Part shown: positions 1 through 8,408 of the stretch, one piece after another | Numbering within the stretch: the stretch's first letter is position 1 | Layout: each line of letters begins with the position of its first letter | DNA from: Sphingobium subterraneum | Lineage (GTDB): Bacteria; Pseudomonadota; Alphaproteobacteria; Sphingomonadales; Sphingomonadaceae | Direction: 5' to 3' | DNA: 64,000 nt | Assembly (NCBI RefSeq): GCF_014199435.1 | Contig: NZ_JACIJP010000001.1 | Location: 1,333,903-1,397,902 of the forward strand | Position numbers and translations under genes: made by a program | The notes under the pieces: generated by a model | The model's input: the letters and a program-made list of their open reading frames with translations, nothing else | Database searches by the model: none | Told to the model about the DNA's origin: nothing

Positions 1-724
1 GCGACGTCAGATAGAATGTCGCAACCAGTCCCGCCAGATTGGCGAGCGTCCCCAACCCGTAGGTGCCGATCGTAAAGGCCATCGCGCCGAACGCACCAAT
101 CGGTGCGGCCAGCATCAGGATCGACACCAGACGGAACACGACATGCATCGCCGCCTCGAACAGCCGCTCGAGCGGCGCGGACCGCTCGCCCGTGAGGTTG
201 ATCGCCACACCGATCAGAATCGCCACGAGCAGCACCTGCAGGATGTTGCCCTCAGCAAGCGCGCTCACCAGCGTATCGGGAACGATGCCGGTGATGAAGC
301 CGACGAGGCTCGTGTCATGCGCCTTGGTCGCGTAATCCGCCACCTTGGCCGCATCCAGACTGGCGGGATCGATATGCAGCCCCGCGCCCGGCCGCACGAC
401 ATTGCCGACCACCAGCCCGAGGATGAGCGCAAGCGTCGAAAAGGCGAGAAAATAGACGAAAGCGCGCCCCGCCACCCGGCCCAGTCCACCCAGATCGCGC
501 ATCCCGGCGATGCCTGTGACGACCGAAAGGAAGATCGCCGGCGCGATGACCATCTTCACCAGCTTGATGAACATATCGCCCAGCGGCTTGAGCGCCGCAC
601 CCCATTCCGGCGCAAAATGTCCCAGTGCCACACCAAGCGCGATGGCGATCAATACCTGCGCGTACATATGCCGGTACCAGGGCCGCCGCACCGGCATTTC
701 ACGCACTGCCAGATCAACCACCAT
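1..724 (-). CDS. dctA: C4-dicarboxylate/cation symporter, DctA-like (3' end beyond window)
   Basis: This is the N-terminal 241 codons of a dicarboxylate/amino acid:cation symporter (DAACS family); the rest lies beyond the left edge. Members take up succinate, fumarate and malate across the inner membrane with protons or sodium. The start is the ATG at 724, and a short basic stretch leads into the first membrane helix ([17 protein letters not shown]). The segment around residues 47-75 ([21 protein letters not shown]) is the hallmark DctA/GltP motif, and further hydrophobic helices follow. The DctA-type wording of that motif favours a dicarboxylate over a glutamate carrier, but the substrate-binding C-terminal half is not visible. 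The gene is transcribed away from tRNA-Val, and no partner regulator is seen here. Confidence 0.85.
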   Translation of the reverse strand, partial: MVVDLAVREMPVRRPWYRHMYAQVLIAIALGVALGHFAPEWGAALKPLGDMFIKLVKMVIAPAIFLSVVTGIAGMRDLGGLGRVAGRAFVYFLAFSTLALILGLVVGNVVRPGAGLHIDPASLDAAKVADYATKAHDTSLVGFITGIVPDTLVSALAEGNILQVLLVAILIGVAINLTGERSAPLERLFEAAMHVVFRLVSILMLAAPIGAFGAMAFTIGTYGLGTLANLAGLVATFYLTS

Positions 725-814
725 AGCCCGCCCTCTCGCAACGATTATTCTTCGGCTTTAGCGCATATCCACGCTTGCACAAACAATCACGGCTCGCTAA
801 CAGCACCACTCCGT

Positions 815-889
815 GGGCGTGTAGCTCAGTGGTAGAGCACTGTGTTGACATCGCAGGGGTCGCAAGTTCAATCCTTGCCACGCCCACCA
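815..889 (+). tRNA. tRNA-Val (anticodon GAC)
   Basis: A full cloverleaf can be drawn. The 7-bp acceptor stem GGGCGTG pairs with CACGCCC, the D arm contains TAGCTCAGTGGTAGAGC, and the anticodon loop TTGACAT gives anticodon GAC. The T arm is GCAAG-TTCAATC-CTTGC. The discriminator A is followed by an encoded CCA at 887-889. A strong hairpin terminator follows within 5 nt. Confidence 0.96.
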
Positions 890-893
890 TTAA

Positions 894-926
894 AACCCCG
901 TCGGTCGCTGACCCACGGGGTTTTTT
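894..926 (+). terminator. Rho-independent terminator of tRNA-Val
   Basis: The stem AACCCCGT (894-901) pairs with ACGGGGTT (915-922), with a 13-nt loop and a run of six T at 921-926. It lies directly after the CCA end of tRNA-Val, as expected for a single-gene tRNA transcript. Confidence 0.88.
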
Positions 927-950
927 GATGCGCGCTTGAAGGGCAGGCTT

Positions 951-1949
951 CTAGATCAGCCCGGCCAGAGGACTGGACGGGTCCGCGTACATCCGCCGCC
1001 CCATGCGCCCGGCGCGATAGGACATGCGCCCGGCCTCCACCGCGGCCTTCATCGCCGCTGCCATCAACACCGGGTCTTTTGCCTCGGCAATGGCGGTATT
1101 CATGAGGACGCCTGTGCAACCGAGCTCCATCGCGACAGCGGCGTCGGACGCGGTCCCCACCCCTGCATCAACCAGCACCGGAAGGCTCGTCCCCTCGACA
1201 ATCAGGCGGATTGTGACGCGGTTCTGGATGCCCAGCCCGGACCCGATCGGTGCGCCCAGCGGCATGATCGCGACCGCGCCTGCATCCTCCAGCCGTTTCG
1301 CCGCGATGGGATCATCGACGCAATAGACCATCGGCTTGAAGCCTTCTTTCGCGAGCACTTCGGTCGCTCGTAGCGTCTCGACCATGTCGGGATAGAGGGT
1401 CCGCGCCTCGCCCAGTACCTCGAGCTTCACCAGATCCCAGCCGCCCGCCTCGCGCGCGAGCCGCAGCGTCCGGATCGCTTCCTCACCGGTGAAGCAGCCT
1501 GCGGTGTTGGGAAGATAGGTGATCTTTTTCGGGTCGATATAGTCGGTCAGCATCGGCGCCTTCGGGTCCGACACGTTGACGCGCCGTACAGCGACGGTGA
1601 CAATCTGCGCACCGGAAGCGGCCACGGCGGCGGCGTTCTGCTCGAAATCCTTGTACTTGCCCGTGCCGACGATCAGGCGGGACGTGAAAGTCTTTTCCGC
1701 GACGGTCCAGCTGTCCTCACCCGACGAAACATCGCCGCCGCCCACAAAATGCACGATTTCCAGCTCGTCCCCATCGGCTATCACCACCTCCGCCAGCGTC
1801 GAGCGCGGCACGACCAACAGGTTGCGTTCGACCGCCACCTTTTCCGGGGCCAGCCCGAGATCGTTAGCAAGATCCGCCAGCGTCATGCCCTGCCGGATGC
1901 GGCGATGTTCGCCGTTGACCACAATCGAAATCGTACCGTCGACGCTCAC
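951..1949 (-). CDS. thiSG: ThiS-ThiG fusion: sulfur carrier plus thiazole synthase
   Basis: This is a 332-aa fusion for the thiazole branch of thiamine synthesis. Residues about 7-72 are a ThiS beta-grasp domain (IVVNGE at the start, IVHFVGGG at the end). From about residue 80 on it is a complete ThiG barrel, which condenses deoxyxylulose 5-phosphate, dehydroglycine and ThiS-bound sulfur. The ThiG hallmarks [20 protein letters not shown], the Schiff-base lysine in DLVKLEVLG and [13 protein letters not shown] are all present. I chose the GTG at 1949 because it follows an AGGGG sequence and starts just before the ThiS fold; the longer reading frame adds unrelated Cys/Arg-rich residues. The gene stands alone, divergent from aroQ. 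The Gly-Gly tail of ThiS is internal here, which is odd because free ThiS is activated at its C-terminus. Confidence 0.93.
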   Translation of the reverse strand: MSVDGTISIVVNGEHRRIRQGMTLADLANDLGLAPEKVAVERNLLVVPRSTLAEVVIADGDELEIVHFVGGGDVSSGEDSWTVAEKTFTSRLIVGTGKYKDFEQNAAAVAASGAQIVTVAVRRVNVSDPKAPMLTDYIDPKKITYLPNTAGCFTGEEAIRTLRLAREAGGWDLVKLEVLGEARTLYPDMVETLRATEVLAKEGFKPMVYCVDDPIAAKRLEDAGAVAIMPLGAPIGSGLGIQNRVTIRLIVEGTSLPVLVDAGVGTASDAAVAMELGCTGVLMNTAIAEAKDPVLMAAAMKAAVEAGRMSYRAGRMGRRMYADPSSPLAGLI

Positions 1950-2106
1950 GTCCAGACCCCTATCGCAGCGGGAGAGAAAATCGCATCTCGACTTCGCGGG
2001 ACACGAAAGGCTAGAAACCCACATCGCGGATTGCACGGGCTTCGTCCGGGCATATAGGGGCTGTTGCCCCCGTCCCGCAACAGGGCAGGCGCATCAGGGA
2101 GCTATT

Positions 2107-2547
2107 ATGACCGAGAGCCGCAAGATATTCGTGCTAAACGGCCCCAATCTCAACCTGTTGGGATCGCGCGAGCCGGACATCTACGGCTATGACACGCTCG
2201 ACGACATTGCCGAACGGATGGAGGATGCAGCGGAACGCGCGCACGTCGCGATCGAATTTCGCCAGACCAACCATGAAGGGCATCTGATCGACTGGCTGCA
2301 CGAAGCGCAGGCCGAGGGCGCGCACGCTGTCATCCTCAACCCCGGCGGGTTCACGCACACATCCGTCGCGTTGCACGACGCAATCAAGTCGATCACGATG
2401 CCGGTGATCGAGGTCCACCTTTCCAATCCCCACAAGCGGGAAGAATTTCGCCACAAAAGCTACGTCGGGATGGCCGCACATGGCACCGTCGCTGGCTTCG
2501 GCGCGTTATCCTATATGCTGGCGCTCGAAGCGGCGCTGGAACTCTGA
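2107..2547 (+). CDS. aroQ: 3-dehydroquinate dehydratase, type II
   Basis: This 146-aa protein has the normal length for the small type II enzyme, which converts 3-dehydroquinate to 3-dehydroshikimate in aromatic amino acid synthesis and acts as a cytoplasmic dodecamer. Visible hallmarks are [15 protein letters not shown] with the catalytic tyrosine in YGYDTL, the flexible-loop arginine, [33 protein letters not shown] with the catalytic histidine, and [11 protein letters not shown]. The ATG follows a CAGGGAGC ribosome site. It precedes accB-accC in the order often seen in alphaproteobacteria. The 93-nt gap to accB could hold a separate promoter. Confidence 0.96.
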   Translation: MTESRKIFVLNGPNLNLLGSREPDIYGYDTLDDIAERMEDAAERAHVAIEFRQTNHEGHLIDWLHEAQAEGAHAVILNPGGFTHTSVALHDAIKSITMPVIEVHLSNPHKREEFRHKSYVGMAAHGTVAGFGALSYMLALEAALEL

Positions 2548-2640
2548 CCCGCTGAGTTGCCGGTTGCGCTTCGCGGTAAACCGCAATAGGCGCGGACCGA
2601 CTTAACCATTTCCATACGCCAATCACCATTGAGGGGCACA

Positions 2641-3120
2641 ATGAACGACAAAAGCGAAAAGCACGACAAGGGCGCAATGCAGATCGACGTCAATCTGGTG
2701 CGCGAGCTGGCGGACATGCTGGACAGCACAAACCTGACCGAAATCGAGGTAGAGGATGGCGATCGCAAGATCCGCGTCGCGCGCAAGGTTCACGCCGCCG
2801 CCGCGCCCGCTCCGGTCTTTGCGGCTGCTCCGGCGCCCGCAGCGGCTCCTGCCCCCGCCGCTGCGCCAACTGCTCCGACCACCCACACGAACGCGGTAAA
2901 GTCGCCCATGGTCGGAACTGCCTATCTCGCCGCAGAGCCGGGCGCGGCGCATTTCATCAGCGTCGGCGCGAACGTGAAGGCGGGCGACACCCTTGTCATC
3001 GTCGAGGCGATGAAGGTGATGAACCCGATTGCCGCGCCCACTGCCGGGACCGTCAAGGCAATCCTGGTCGAGAACGGCCAGCCGGTCGAGTTCGACCAGC
3101 CCCTCGTCGTGATCGAGTAA
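2641..3120 (+). CDS. accB: Biotin carboxyl carrier protein of acetyl-CoA carboxylase
   Basis: This 159-aa BCCP carries biotin between the biotin carboxylase and carboxyltransferase parts of acetyl-CoA carboxylase, the first step of fatty acid synthesis. The N-terminal helical region is followed by an Ala/Pro-rich linker (about residues 52-80) and a biotinyl domain whose VEAMKVMNP motif places biotin on Lys125. I prefer the ATG at 2641, preceded by GAGGGG, to the TTG 12 nt upstream. accC follows after 9 nt, so the two subunits are probably made from one message. Confidence 0.96.
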   Translation: MNDKSEKHDKGAMQIDVNLVRELADMLDSTNLTEIEVEDGDRKIRVARKVHAAAAPAPVFAAAPAPAAAPAPAAAPTAPTTHTNAVKSPMVGTAYLAAEPGAAHFISVGANVKAGDTLVIVEAMKVMNPIAAPTAGTVKAILVENGQPVEFDQPLVVIE

Positions 3121-3129
3121 GCTTAGCCC

Positions 3130-4485
3130 ATGTCGATTGAAAAGCTGCTGATCGCCAACCGCGGCGAAATCGCCCTGCGCATCCACCGCGCGTGCCATGA
3201 AATGGGCATCAAGACGGTGGCGGTCCATTCCACCGCCGACGCCGACGCCATGCATGTGCGCCTGGCCGACGAAGCGATCTGCATCGGGCCTCCGGCGGCG
3301 CGCGACAGCTATCTCAACATCGCCAACATCATCTCGGCGGCAGAGATTTCCGGCGCCGACGCGATCCACCCCGGCTATGGCTTCCTGTCGGAAAACGCGC
3401 AGTTCGCCGAGATCGTCGAGGCGCACGGCATCATCTTCGTCGGCCCCAAGCCCGAGCATATCCGCATCATGGGCGACAAGGTGGAGGCGAAGCGCACTGC
3501 GGGCGCGCTCGGCCTGCCGCTGGTGCCCGGATCGGACGGCGCGATCAGCGATCTTGCCGAAGCCAAGACCATCGCGGCGCAGATCGGCTATCCGGTGCTC
3601 ATCAAGGCGGCCTCGGGCGGCGGCGGGCGCGGCATGAAGGTCGTGCCGGACGAAAGCCAGCTCGAAACACTCATGAGCCAGGCGGGCAGCGAGGCGAAGG
3701 CCGCGTTCGGCGACGCCACCGTCTACATGGAAAAATATCTCGGCAATCCGCGCCACATCGAATTTCAGGTGTTCGGCAACGGCGAAGGCAATGCCATCCA
3801 CCTGGGCGAGCGTGACTGCTCGCTCCAGCGCCGCCACCAGAAGGTGCTGGAGGAGGCGCCCTCCCCCGTGATCTCGTCTGCGGAGCGCGATCGCATGGGC
3901 GGCGTCGTCGCCAAGGCGATGGCCGACATGGGCTATCGCGGCGCAGGGACGATCGAGTTCCTTTACGAGAATGGCGAGTTCTATTTCATCGAGATGAACA
4001 CCCGGCTCCAGGTCGAGCATCCCGTCACCGAAATGATTACTGGCGTCGATCTGGTCCGCGAACAGATCCGTATTGCGGAAGGCCGTCCGCTCTCCGTGAC
4101 GCAAGAGGATCTGCGCTTCACCGGCCATGCGATCGAGTGCCGTATCAATGCCGAAGACCCGCAGACCTTCGCGCCGTCGCCCGGCACGGTCACGAGCTAT
4201 CACGTCCCCGGCGGGATGCATGTGCGCGTCGACAGCGGCCTGTATCAAGGCTACAAGGTGCCGCCCTATTACGACAGCATGATCGGCAAGCTGATCGTCT
4301 ATGGCCGCACGCGTGAAGGGTGCATCATGCGCCTCAAGCGCGCGCTGGAGGAATATGTGATCGAGGGGATGAAGACCACGATCCCGCTCCACCAGAAGCT
4401 GCTGCGCGATCCGGAATTCCAGAACGGCGACTATACGATCAAGTGGCTGGAAGAGTGGTTGGCGCGAGACGAGAGCGCTAACTAG
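3130..4485 (+). CDS. accC: Biotin carboxylase subunit of acetyl-CoA carboxylase
   Basis: This 451-aa enzyme of normal length carboxylates the biotin of AccB using ATP and bicarbonate. It begins with the typical [13 protein letters not shown]. It contains the biotin carboxylase N-domain motif [10 protein letters not shown], the ATP-grasp glycine loop GGGGRGM, the metal-binding stretch [17 protein letters not shown] with its catalytic glutamates and arginine, and the C-domain motif [13 protein letters not shown]. The start is 9 nt after the accB stop. A long minus-strand frame over this gene is a codon-bias shadow. No terminator is obvious before arsR 80 nt downstream. Confidence 0.97.
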   Translation: MSIEKLLIANRGEIALRIHRACHEMGIKTVAVHSTADADAMHVRLADEAICIGPPAARDSYLNIANIISAAEISGADAIHPGYGFLSENAQFAEIVEAHGIIFVGPKPEHIRIMGDKVEAKRTAGALGLPLVPGSDGAISDLAEAKTIAAQIGYPVLIKAASGGGGRGMKVVPDESQLETLMSQAGSEAKAAFGDATVYMEKYLGNPRHIEFQVFGNGEGNAIHLGERDCSLQRRHQKVLEEAPSPVISSAERDRMGGVVAKAMADMGYRGAGTIEFLYENGEFYFIEMNTRLQVEHPVTEMITGVDLVREQIRIAEGRPLSVTQEDLRFTGHAIECRINAEDPQTFAPSPGTVTSYHVPGGMHVRVDSGLYQGYKVPPYYDSMIGKLIVYGRTREGCIMRLKRALEEYVIEGMKTTIPLHQKLLRDPEFQNGDYTIKWLEEWLARDESAN

Positions 4486-4545
4486 CCCTTTTGGCTTCAC
4501 CCCCAAAGGTTGATATTTGGGAACGCAAGGCCTTGCATGGCGTAT

Positions 4546-4571
4546 CATATTTCGATATTTGGCGAAATATG
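4546..4571. promoter_or_regulatory. Palindrome over the arsR start codon, likely ArsR operator
   Basis: A perfect 9-bp inverted repeat, CATATTTCG at 4546-4554 and CGAAATATG at 4563-4571, is separated by 8 bp. It is AT-rich in a GC-rich region and includes the arsR ATG (4569-4571). ArsR/SmtB proteins bind such AT-rich dyads at their own promoters, so autoregulation is the natural reading. The overlap with the start codon and the absence of a clear ribosome site suggest a very short or leaderless transcript, which is inference. Confidence 0.7.
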
Positions 4572-4910
4572 GAATCGATAGCTGTCGTTAACGCCCTTTC
4601 CGCCCTCGCTCATGCTACACGCCTGGAAGTATTCCGTTGCCTTGTCCGGGCGGGCGAGGGCGGGCTGGCGGCCGGAGACCTCGCGCAGCGGCTCGACGTC
4701 AGCCCATCGACCCTCTCGCATCATCTGGCGCAGCTGGAACACGCCCACATCGTCACCGCAACGCGGCAGTCGCGGCATATATTCTACGCCGTGAATTTCG
4801 CACAGGTGCGCGGCTTGCTCGGCTATCTGATCGAAGATTGCTGCGAGGGCGCGCCTGCCCTGTGCGGTTTCACGCGAATTACGACGGGGGAGTCCTGCCA
4901 TGCCGACTGA
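4569..4910 (+). CDS. arsR: ArsR-family arsenic-responsive repressor
   Basis: This 113-aa winged-helix repressor has the helix-turn-helix around residues 35-65 (LAQRLDVSPSTLSHHLAQLEHAHIV). It lacks the common ELCVCDL metal site on helix 3. It has instead a C-terminal cysteine group, Cys91-Cys92, Cys99 and Cys110, resembling ArsR proteins that bind As(III) through C-terminal cysteines. It heads the ars operon and overlaps the next gene by 11 nt. The chosen ATG lies inside the palindrome described separately; an upstream TTG frame exists but would place residues without family resemblance in front. It probably represses its own operon until arsenite binds. Confidence 0.9.
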   Translation: MESIAVVNALSALAHATRLEVFRCLVRAGEGGLAAGDLAQRLDVSPSTLSHHLAQLEHAHIVTATRQSRHIFYAVNFAQVRGLLGYLIEDCCEGAPALCGFTRITTGESCHAD

Positions 4911-5406
4911 AGGAAAATTCAACGTGCTGTTCCTGTGCACCGGAAATTCGGCGCGCAGCATATTGGCGGAAGCCATTCTTGAGCGGGAAGGACTGGGCAA
5001 GTTTCAGGCCTACAGCGCCGGAAGCATGCCCAAAGGTGCGGTGCATCCGGTAGCGCTCAGCGTCCTCCAGAGCCTGAACCATGATGTGAGCGGATTTCGC
5101 TCCAAAAGCTGGGACGAATTTGCCGCCCCCGGCGCACCGAAGATGGATTTCGTGTTCACCGTCTGTGACAATGCCGCCAACGAGGTCTGCCCGATCTGGC
5201 CAGGCCAACCGATGACGGCGCATTGGGGTATGCCCGATCCAGCCGCGGTCGAAGGAAGTGATGCGGAGGTGCATGCGGCGTTCTATGACACATACCGTAT
5301 GCTCAGGAACCGGATCAGCATTTTCGTATCGCTGCCCTTCGAAGCACTGGAAGGCCAGTCGTTGCAAGCCAAGCTCCACGACATCGGCAAGAGCAGCACA
5401 GAATGA
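4900..5406 (+). CDS. arsC: Arsenate reductase, LMW protein tyrosine phosphatase type
   Basis: This 168-aa protein has a low-molecular-weight phosphatase fold with the P-loop CTGNSARS (nucleophile Cys13). Two further cysteines, Cys89 and Cys97, sit in CDNAANEVCP. This pattern fits thioredoxin-coupled arsenate reductases, which reduce arsenate to arsenite through a cysteine relay. The family member used as model is S. aureus ArsC, where the second and third cysteines are 7 apart; here they are 8 apart, so the relay assignment is by analogy. It lies in the ars operon, overlapping arsR and the aquaporin gene. A tyrosine phosphatase role is less likely in this context. Confidence 0.88.
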   Translation: MPTEGKFNVLFLCTGNSARSILAEAILEREGLGKFQAYSAGSMPKGAVHPVALSVLQSLNHDVSGFRSKSWDEFAAPGAPKMDFVFTVCDNAANEVCPIWPGQPMTAHWGMPDPAAVEGSDAEVHAAFYDTYRMLRNRISIFVSLPFEALEGQSLQAKLHDIGKSSTE

Positions 5407-6044
5407 AGCGCATCATCGTTGCGGAAGCTTTGGGCACCGCCATCCTTGTCGCCACTGTGATCGGATCCGGCATCATGGCCGAGCGTCTGGCAGGCGGAAA
5501 TGTCGCGGTGGCCCTGATCGGTAACACGGCGGCAACGGGCGCGGTGCTGTATGTGCTGATCTCCCTGCTGTTGCCGATCAGCGGCGCGCAGTTCAATCCG
5601 GCCGTCACACTCCTGCTCGAAAAGCGCCACAGCAAGGCAGCGATCATCCTGGCACAGGTCGCGGGAGCGATTGCGGGGGCCATCGTCGCCCACGCGATGT
5701 TCGGCGAACCACTGCTGGCGGCCAGCACGCATGCGCGCGCCACCGCCGGCGAATGGCTGGGGGAGGCGGTAGCGACCTTCGGCCTCATCCTCACCATCCG
5801 GTTGGGCGCCACATACCGCCCCGATGCCTTGCCCGCATTGGTGGCAAGCTGGATCGTCGCGGGGTACTGGTTCACATCATCGACCAGCTTCGCCAATCCG
5901 GCAGTTACGCTCGCGCGGACCCTGACGGACAGCTTCTCGGGCATCCGCCCGATCGATGCGCCCGCATTCATTGCCATGCAGTTGATCGGCGCCGTGCTCG
6001 GCAATACAGTTTCGGTCTGGCTGACAAAGGACAAGACGGCATGA
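5403..6044 (+). CDS. aqpS: MIP-family aquaglyceroporin of the ars operon (AqpS-like)
   Basis: This 213-aa channel protein has about six membrane helices and two NPA half-helix motifs, FNPAVTL at residues 64-70 and FANPAVTLAR at 164-172. In Sinorhizobium the ars-linked aquaglyceroporin AqpS lets arsenite leave the cell down its gradient after intracellular arsenate reduction. The position between two arsenate reductase genes, with 4-nt overlaps on both sides, supports the same role here. No ArsB or Acr3 pump gene is in the window. The actual solute, and whether flux is outward, cannot be read from sequence. Confidence 0.88.
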   Translation: MKRIIVAEALGTAILVATVIGSGIMAERLAGGNVAVALIGNTAATGAVLYVLISLLLPISGAQFNPAVTLLLEKRHSKAAIILAQVAGAIAGAIVAHAMFGEPLLAASTHARATAGEWLGEAVATFGLILTIRLGATYRPDALPALVASWIVAGYWFTSSTSFANPAVTLARTLTDSFSGIRPIDAPAFIAMQLIGAVLGNTVSVWLTKDKTA

Positions 6045-6391
6045 AGGCGACCATCTGGCACAACCCGAATTGCGGCACATCGCGCAAGACGCTGGCGATC
6101 CTTGAGGAAACGCCTGGCGTGGACGTGACCGTGATCGAGTATCTCAAGACCCCGCCGAGCCGCGACCAGCTCAAAGCGCTCTACGCCAAGGCGGGTATCA
6201 CGCCGCGCGAGGGCATGCGTCTGATGGGTACGCCCGCCGAGGAGCTCGGCCTGACCGATCCTGCCGTCAGCGACGATGCGATTCTGGATGCGATGATGGA
6301 CCATCCCATCCTGATCCAGCGGCCTTTGGTCCAAACCGACAAGGGCGTCGCGCTGTGCCGCCCGCAGGACAAAGTCCGCGACCTGCTCTGA
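6041..6391 (+). CDS. arsC: Arsenate reductase, glutaredoxin-dependent type
   Basis: This 116-aa ArsC/Spx-family protein is unrelated in fold to the other arsenate reductase of this operon. The motif HNPNCGTSRKTL carries the single catalytic Cys11, and the conserved arginine region PILIQRPLV follows near residue 85. Plasmid R773-type enzymes of this family reduce arsenate with glutathione and glutaredoxin. The ATG overlaps the aquaporin stop (ATGA). Having two chemically different reductases in one four-gene operon would allow arsenate reduction with either thioredoxin or glutaredoxin. This gene ends the operon. Confidence 0.92.
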   Translation: MKATIWHNPNCGTSRKTLAILEETPGVDVTVIEYLKTPPSRDQLKALYAKAGITPREGMRLMGTPAEELGLTDPAVSDDAILDAMMDHPILIQRPLVQTDKGVALCRPQDKVRDLL

Positions 6392-6487
6392 ATCGGGACA
6401 GCTTTCACCCATCCTCTGTCATCAAACTGACTTGTCGGGTCGTTAGCCGCTTGCCCGAAGGGTGCGAGGAGGGTTAGCCTGCTCGCC

Positions 6488-7237
6488 ATGAACAAAGGCG
6501 ACGCATTGGCGACCATCGCGGTCTACAGCCTGAAGGGCGGGGTCGGCAAAACCACTTTTGCTGTCAACCTTGCCTGGGCAGCCGTGCGCAACAGCAGCCG
6601 CCGGACCCTGCTGTGGGATCTGGATCCGCAGGCGGCGGCGACATGGATGCTTTCCGCCGACAAGAGCGGGCGGGACGAGGCGCAGGCGATTTTCAGCAAG
6701 GATATCGATGTCCGCACCCTGATCCGCCCCAGCACGGTTCCCGGCATCGACCTGATCGCCGCCGATACCTCGCTACGCGGCCTCGACCGGCTGTTTTTCG
6801 ATCTCGGCAAGAAGAAGCGGCTCGCGCGCCTGATTGAGGGGCTGGAAAAGGATTATGACCGCATCATCCTCGACTGTCCGCCCGGCCTTACCGAAACTAG
6901 CGAGCAGGTATTGCGCGCCGCCGATGTGATCGTCGTGCCGGTCATCCCCTCCCCCCTGTCGCAGCGGGCGCTCGGCGAAGTCGCACGCTACCTGATGCAG
7001 CGCGGTGGATCACACCCGCCCATCCTGCCCGTCTATTCGATGGTCGATCGCCGCCGCAGCCTGCACCGGAGCGCCATGGAGGAAAATCCCACCTGGCCGG
7101 TCGTGCCGATGGCGAGCGCTGTCGAACAGATGGCGTCGCGCCGCAAGCCGATCGGCGAGTTCGCCCCCTCCAGCCCCGCCGCCCAGCAATTTGCAAAGCT
7201 GTGGCAGGCGATCGAGAAGAAACTGGCGAAACGGTAG
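6488..7237 (+). CDS. Orphan ParA-family ATPase
   Basis: This 249-aa P-loop ATPase of the ParA/MinD (deviant Walker) type has KGGVGKTT near residues 17-24 with the signature lysine, a DLDPQAAAT switch region and DCPPGLTE as the Walker B-like segment. No parB or other segregation partner is adjacent; it stands alone between the ars operon and the convergent ada gene. The C-terminal part (about 175-249) is rich in Arg and Pro and does not resemble the chromosomal Soj/ParA I know. A role in positioning some cargo is plausible for the family, but the cargo is unknown. Confidence 0.85.
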   Translation: MNKGDALATIAVYSLKGGVGKTTFAVNLAWAAVRNSSRRTLLWDLDPQAAATWMLSADKSGRDEAQAIFSKDIDVRTLIRPSTVPGIDLIAADTSLRGLDRLFFDLGKKKRLARLIEGLEKDYDRIILDCPPGLTETSEQVLRAADVIVVPVIPSPLSQRALGEVARYLMQRGGSHPPILPVYSMVDRRRSLHRSAMEENPTWPVVPMASAVEQMASRRKPIGEFAPSSPAAQQFAKLWQAIEKKLAKR

Positions 7238-7253
7238 CCAGTCCCGAAACCCG

Positions 7254-8297
7254 TTACCGATCGGCATGGCCCTTCTCCCGCGCCAGCAACTGCTCCTTGC
7301 GCGCGAGACCATAGGCATAGCCGCCCAGCCCACCGTTACTCCGCAGCACCCGGTGGCAGGGGATCAGCACCGCCAGATGGTTAACCCCGCACGCCGTTCC
7401 CGCCGCGCGCACCGCGCCGGGGCGTCCGACCATCGCCGCGATCTCGCTGTAGGTGCGGGTCTCGCCGGGGGGGATCGCGCGCAGGGCCGTCCACACGGCC
7501 TGCTGAAACGCCGTGCCCTGCACATCGACAGGGAGGTCGGCAGCGCGCGCCGGGTCATCGACCAGCGCAACCACATCGCGCACCAGCTGCGCGAAACCGG
7601 CATCACCTGGCCCGATATCCGCCAGCGGAAATTTGGCGCGCAGGTCCGGCTCACCCTCGTCGAAACTGATGCGGCACAGGCCCTTGGCCGTCGCCGCGAC
7701 GAGCATCGGGCCGAGACTGCTGTCTACTACGGCGAAGCGGATCGTCACGCCGCGTCCGCCCTTCGCCCAGGCACCGGGACTCATCCCCAGATGCGCGTTG
7801 GCGGCATCATAGGCCCGGCTCGGGGCGGAATAGCCGGCATCGTAAATGGCGTCTGTCACGGGTCCGTCTCCTTCCAAAGCCATCGCCAGCCGTCCGGCGC
7901 GCAGAGCCCGCGCATGCTTAGCGGGCGTTGTTCCGGTGGCGCGGCGGAACAGCCGGTGAAAATGATGCGGCGCATAACCCACTTCTGCGGCCAGCCGGTC
8001 GAGCGGCCATGCCTCCTCCCCCGCCATCAGTTCCAGCGCACGCTCCACCGCCACCCGGTCGCGCGTAGTTGCATCGGGCGTGCAGCGCAGGCAGGCGCGA
8101 AAGCCTGCTGCCCGTGCCTCTTCCCCGTTCCGGTAAAAGGCTACATTTTCTCGCTTGGGCAAACGCGCCGGGCAACCCGGGCGGCAATAGATACCGGTCG
8201 TGCGTACCGCCATGACAAAACACCCGTCCTGCGACCGGTCGCGCTGTGCAAAAGCGGCCCATGCCGCGTCTTCATCGATGGAGGGGTGATCCGTCAT
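7254..8297 (-). CDS. ada: Ada: bifunctional DNA alkyl transferase and transcriptional activator
   Basis: This 347-aa protein has all Ada modules in order. An N-terminal zinc domain carries Cys38, Cys42 and the CLRC pair near residue 70, for phosphotriester methyl transfer. An AraC-type helix-turn-helix region spans about 85-185. A C-terminal O6-alkylguanine transferase domain has the IPCHRVL active site. The cysteine positions match those of E. coli Ada by my count. Methylation of Cys38 converts Ada into an activator, so this single protein likely senses and repairs alkylation damage. It is convergent with the parA gene, only 16 nt away, and divergent from the protease gene. No alkA or alkB is adjacent. 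Confidence 0.95.
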   Translation of the reverse strand: MTDHPSIDEDAAWAAFAQRDRSQDGCFVMAVRTTGIYCRPGCPARLPKRENVAFYRNGEEARAAGFRACLRCTPDATTRDRVAVERALELMAGEEAWPLDRLAAEVGYAPHHFHRLFRRATGTTPAKHARALRAGRLAMALEGDGPVTDAIYDAGYSAPSRAYDAANAHLGMSPGAWAKGGRGVTIRFAVVDSSLGPMLVAATAKGLCRISFDEGEPDLRAKFPLADIGPGDAGFAQLVRDVVALVDDPARAADLPVDVQGTAFQQAVWTALRAIPPGETRTYSEIAAMVGRPGAVRAAGTACGVNHLAVLIPCHRVLRSNGGLGGYAYGLARKEQLLAREKGHADR

Positions 8298-8408
8298 GCC
8301 CTCCCTTTAGCGCAACGCCGCGTGCGACGCTTCCCGGAACTTGCGTTCAAAGTCGCACCCGTCGTTTCCCGGTTTACCTGCTGGGGCGGCTGACATACAC
8401 ATCGCGGC

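Noticed and set aside
2548..2640. Possible terminator or CtrA box between aroQ and accB
   Set aside because: Only short GCGGT/ACCGC pairing without a T tract, and a single TTAACC without its second half.
2623..4548. 641-codon minus-strand open frame opposite accB/accC
   Set aside because: It is a codon-bias shadow of two confidently assigned plus-strand genes; the translation is His/Asp/Arg-rich without any motif.
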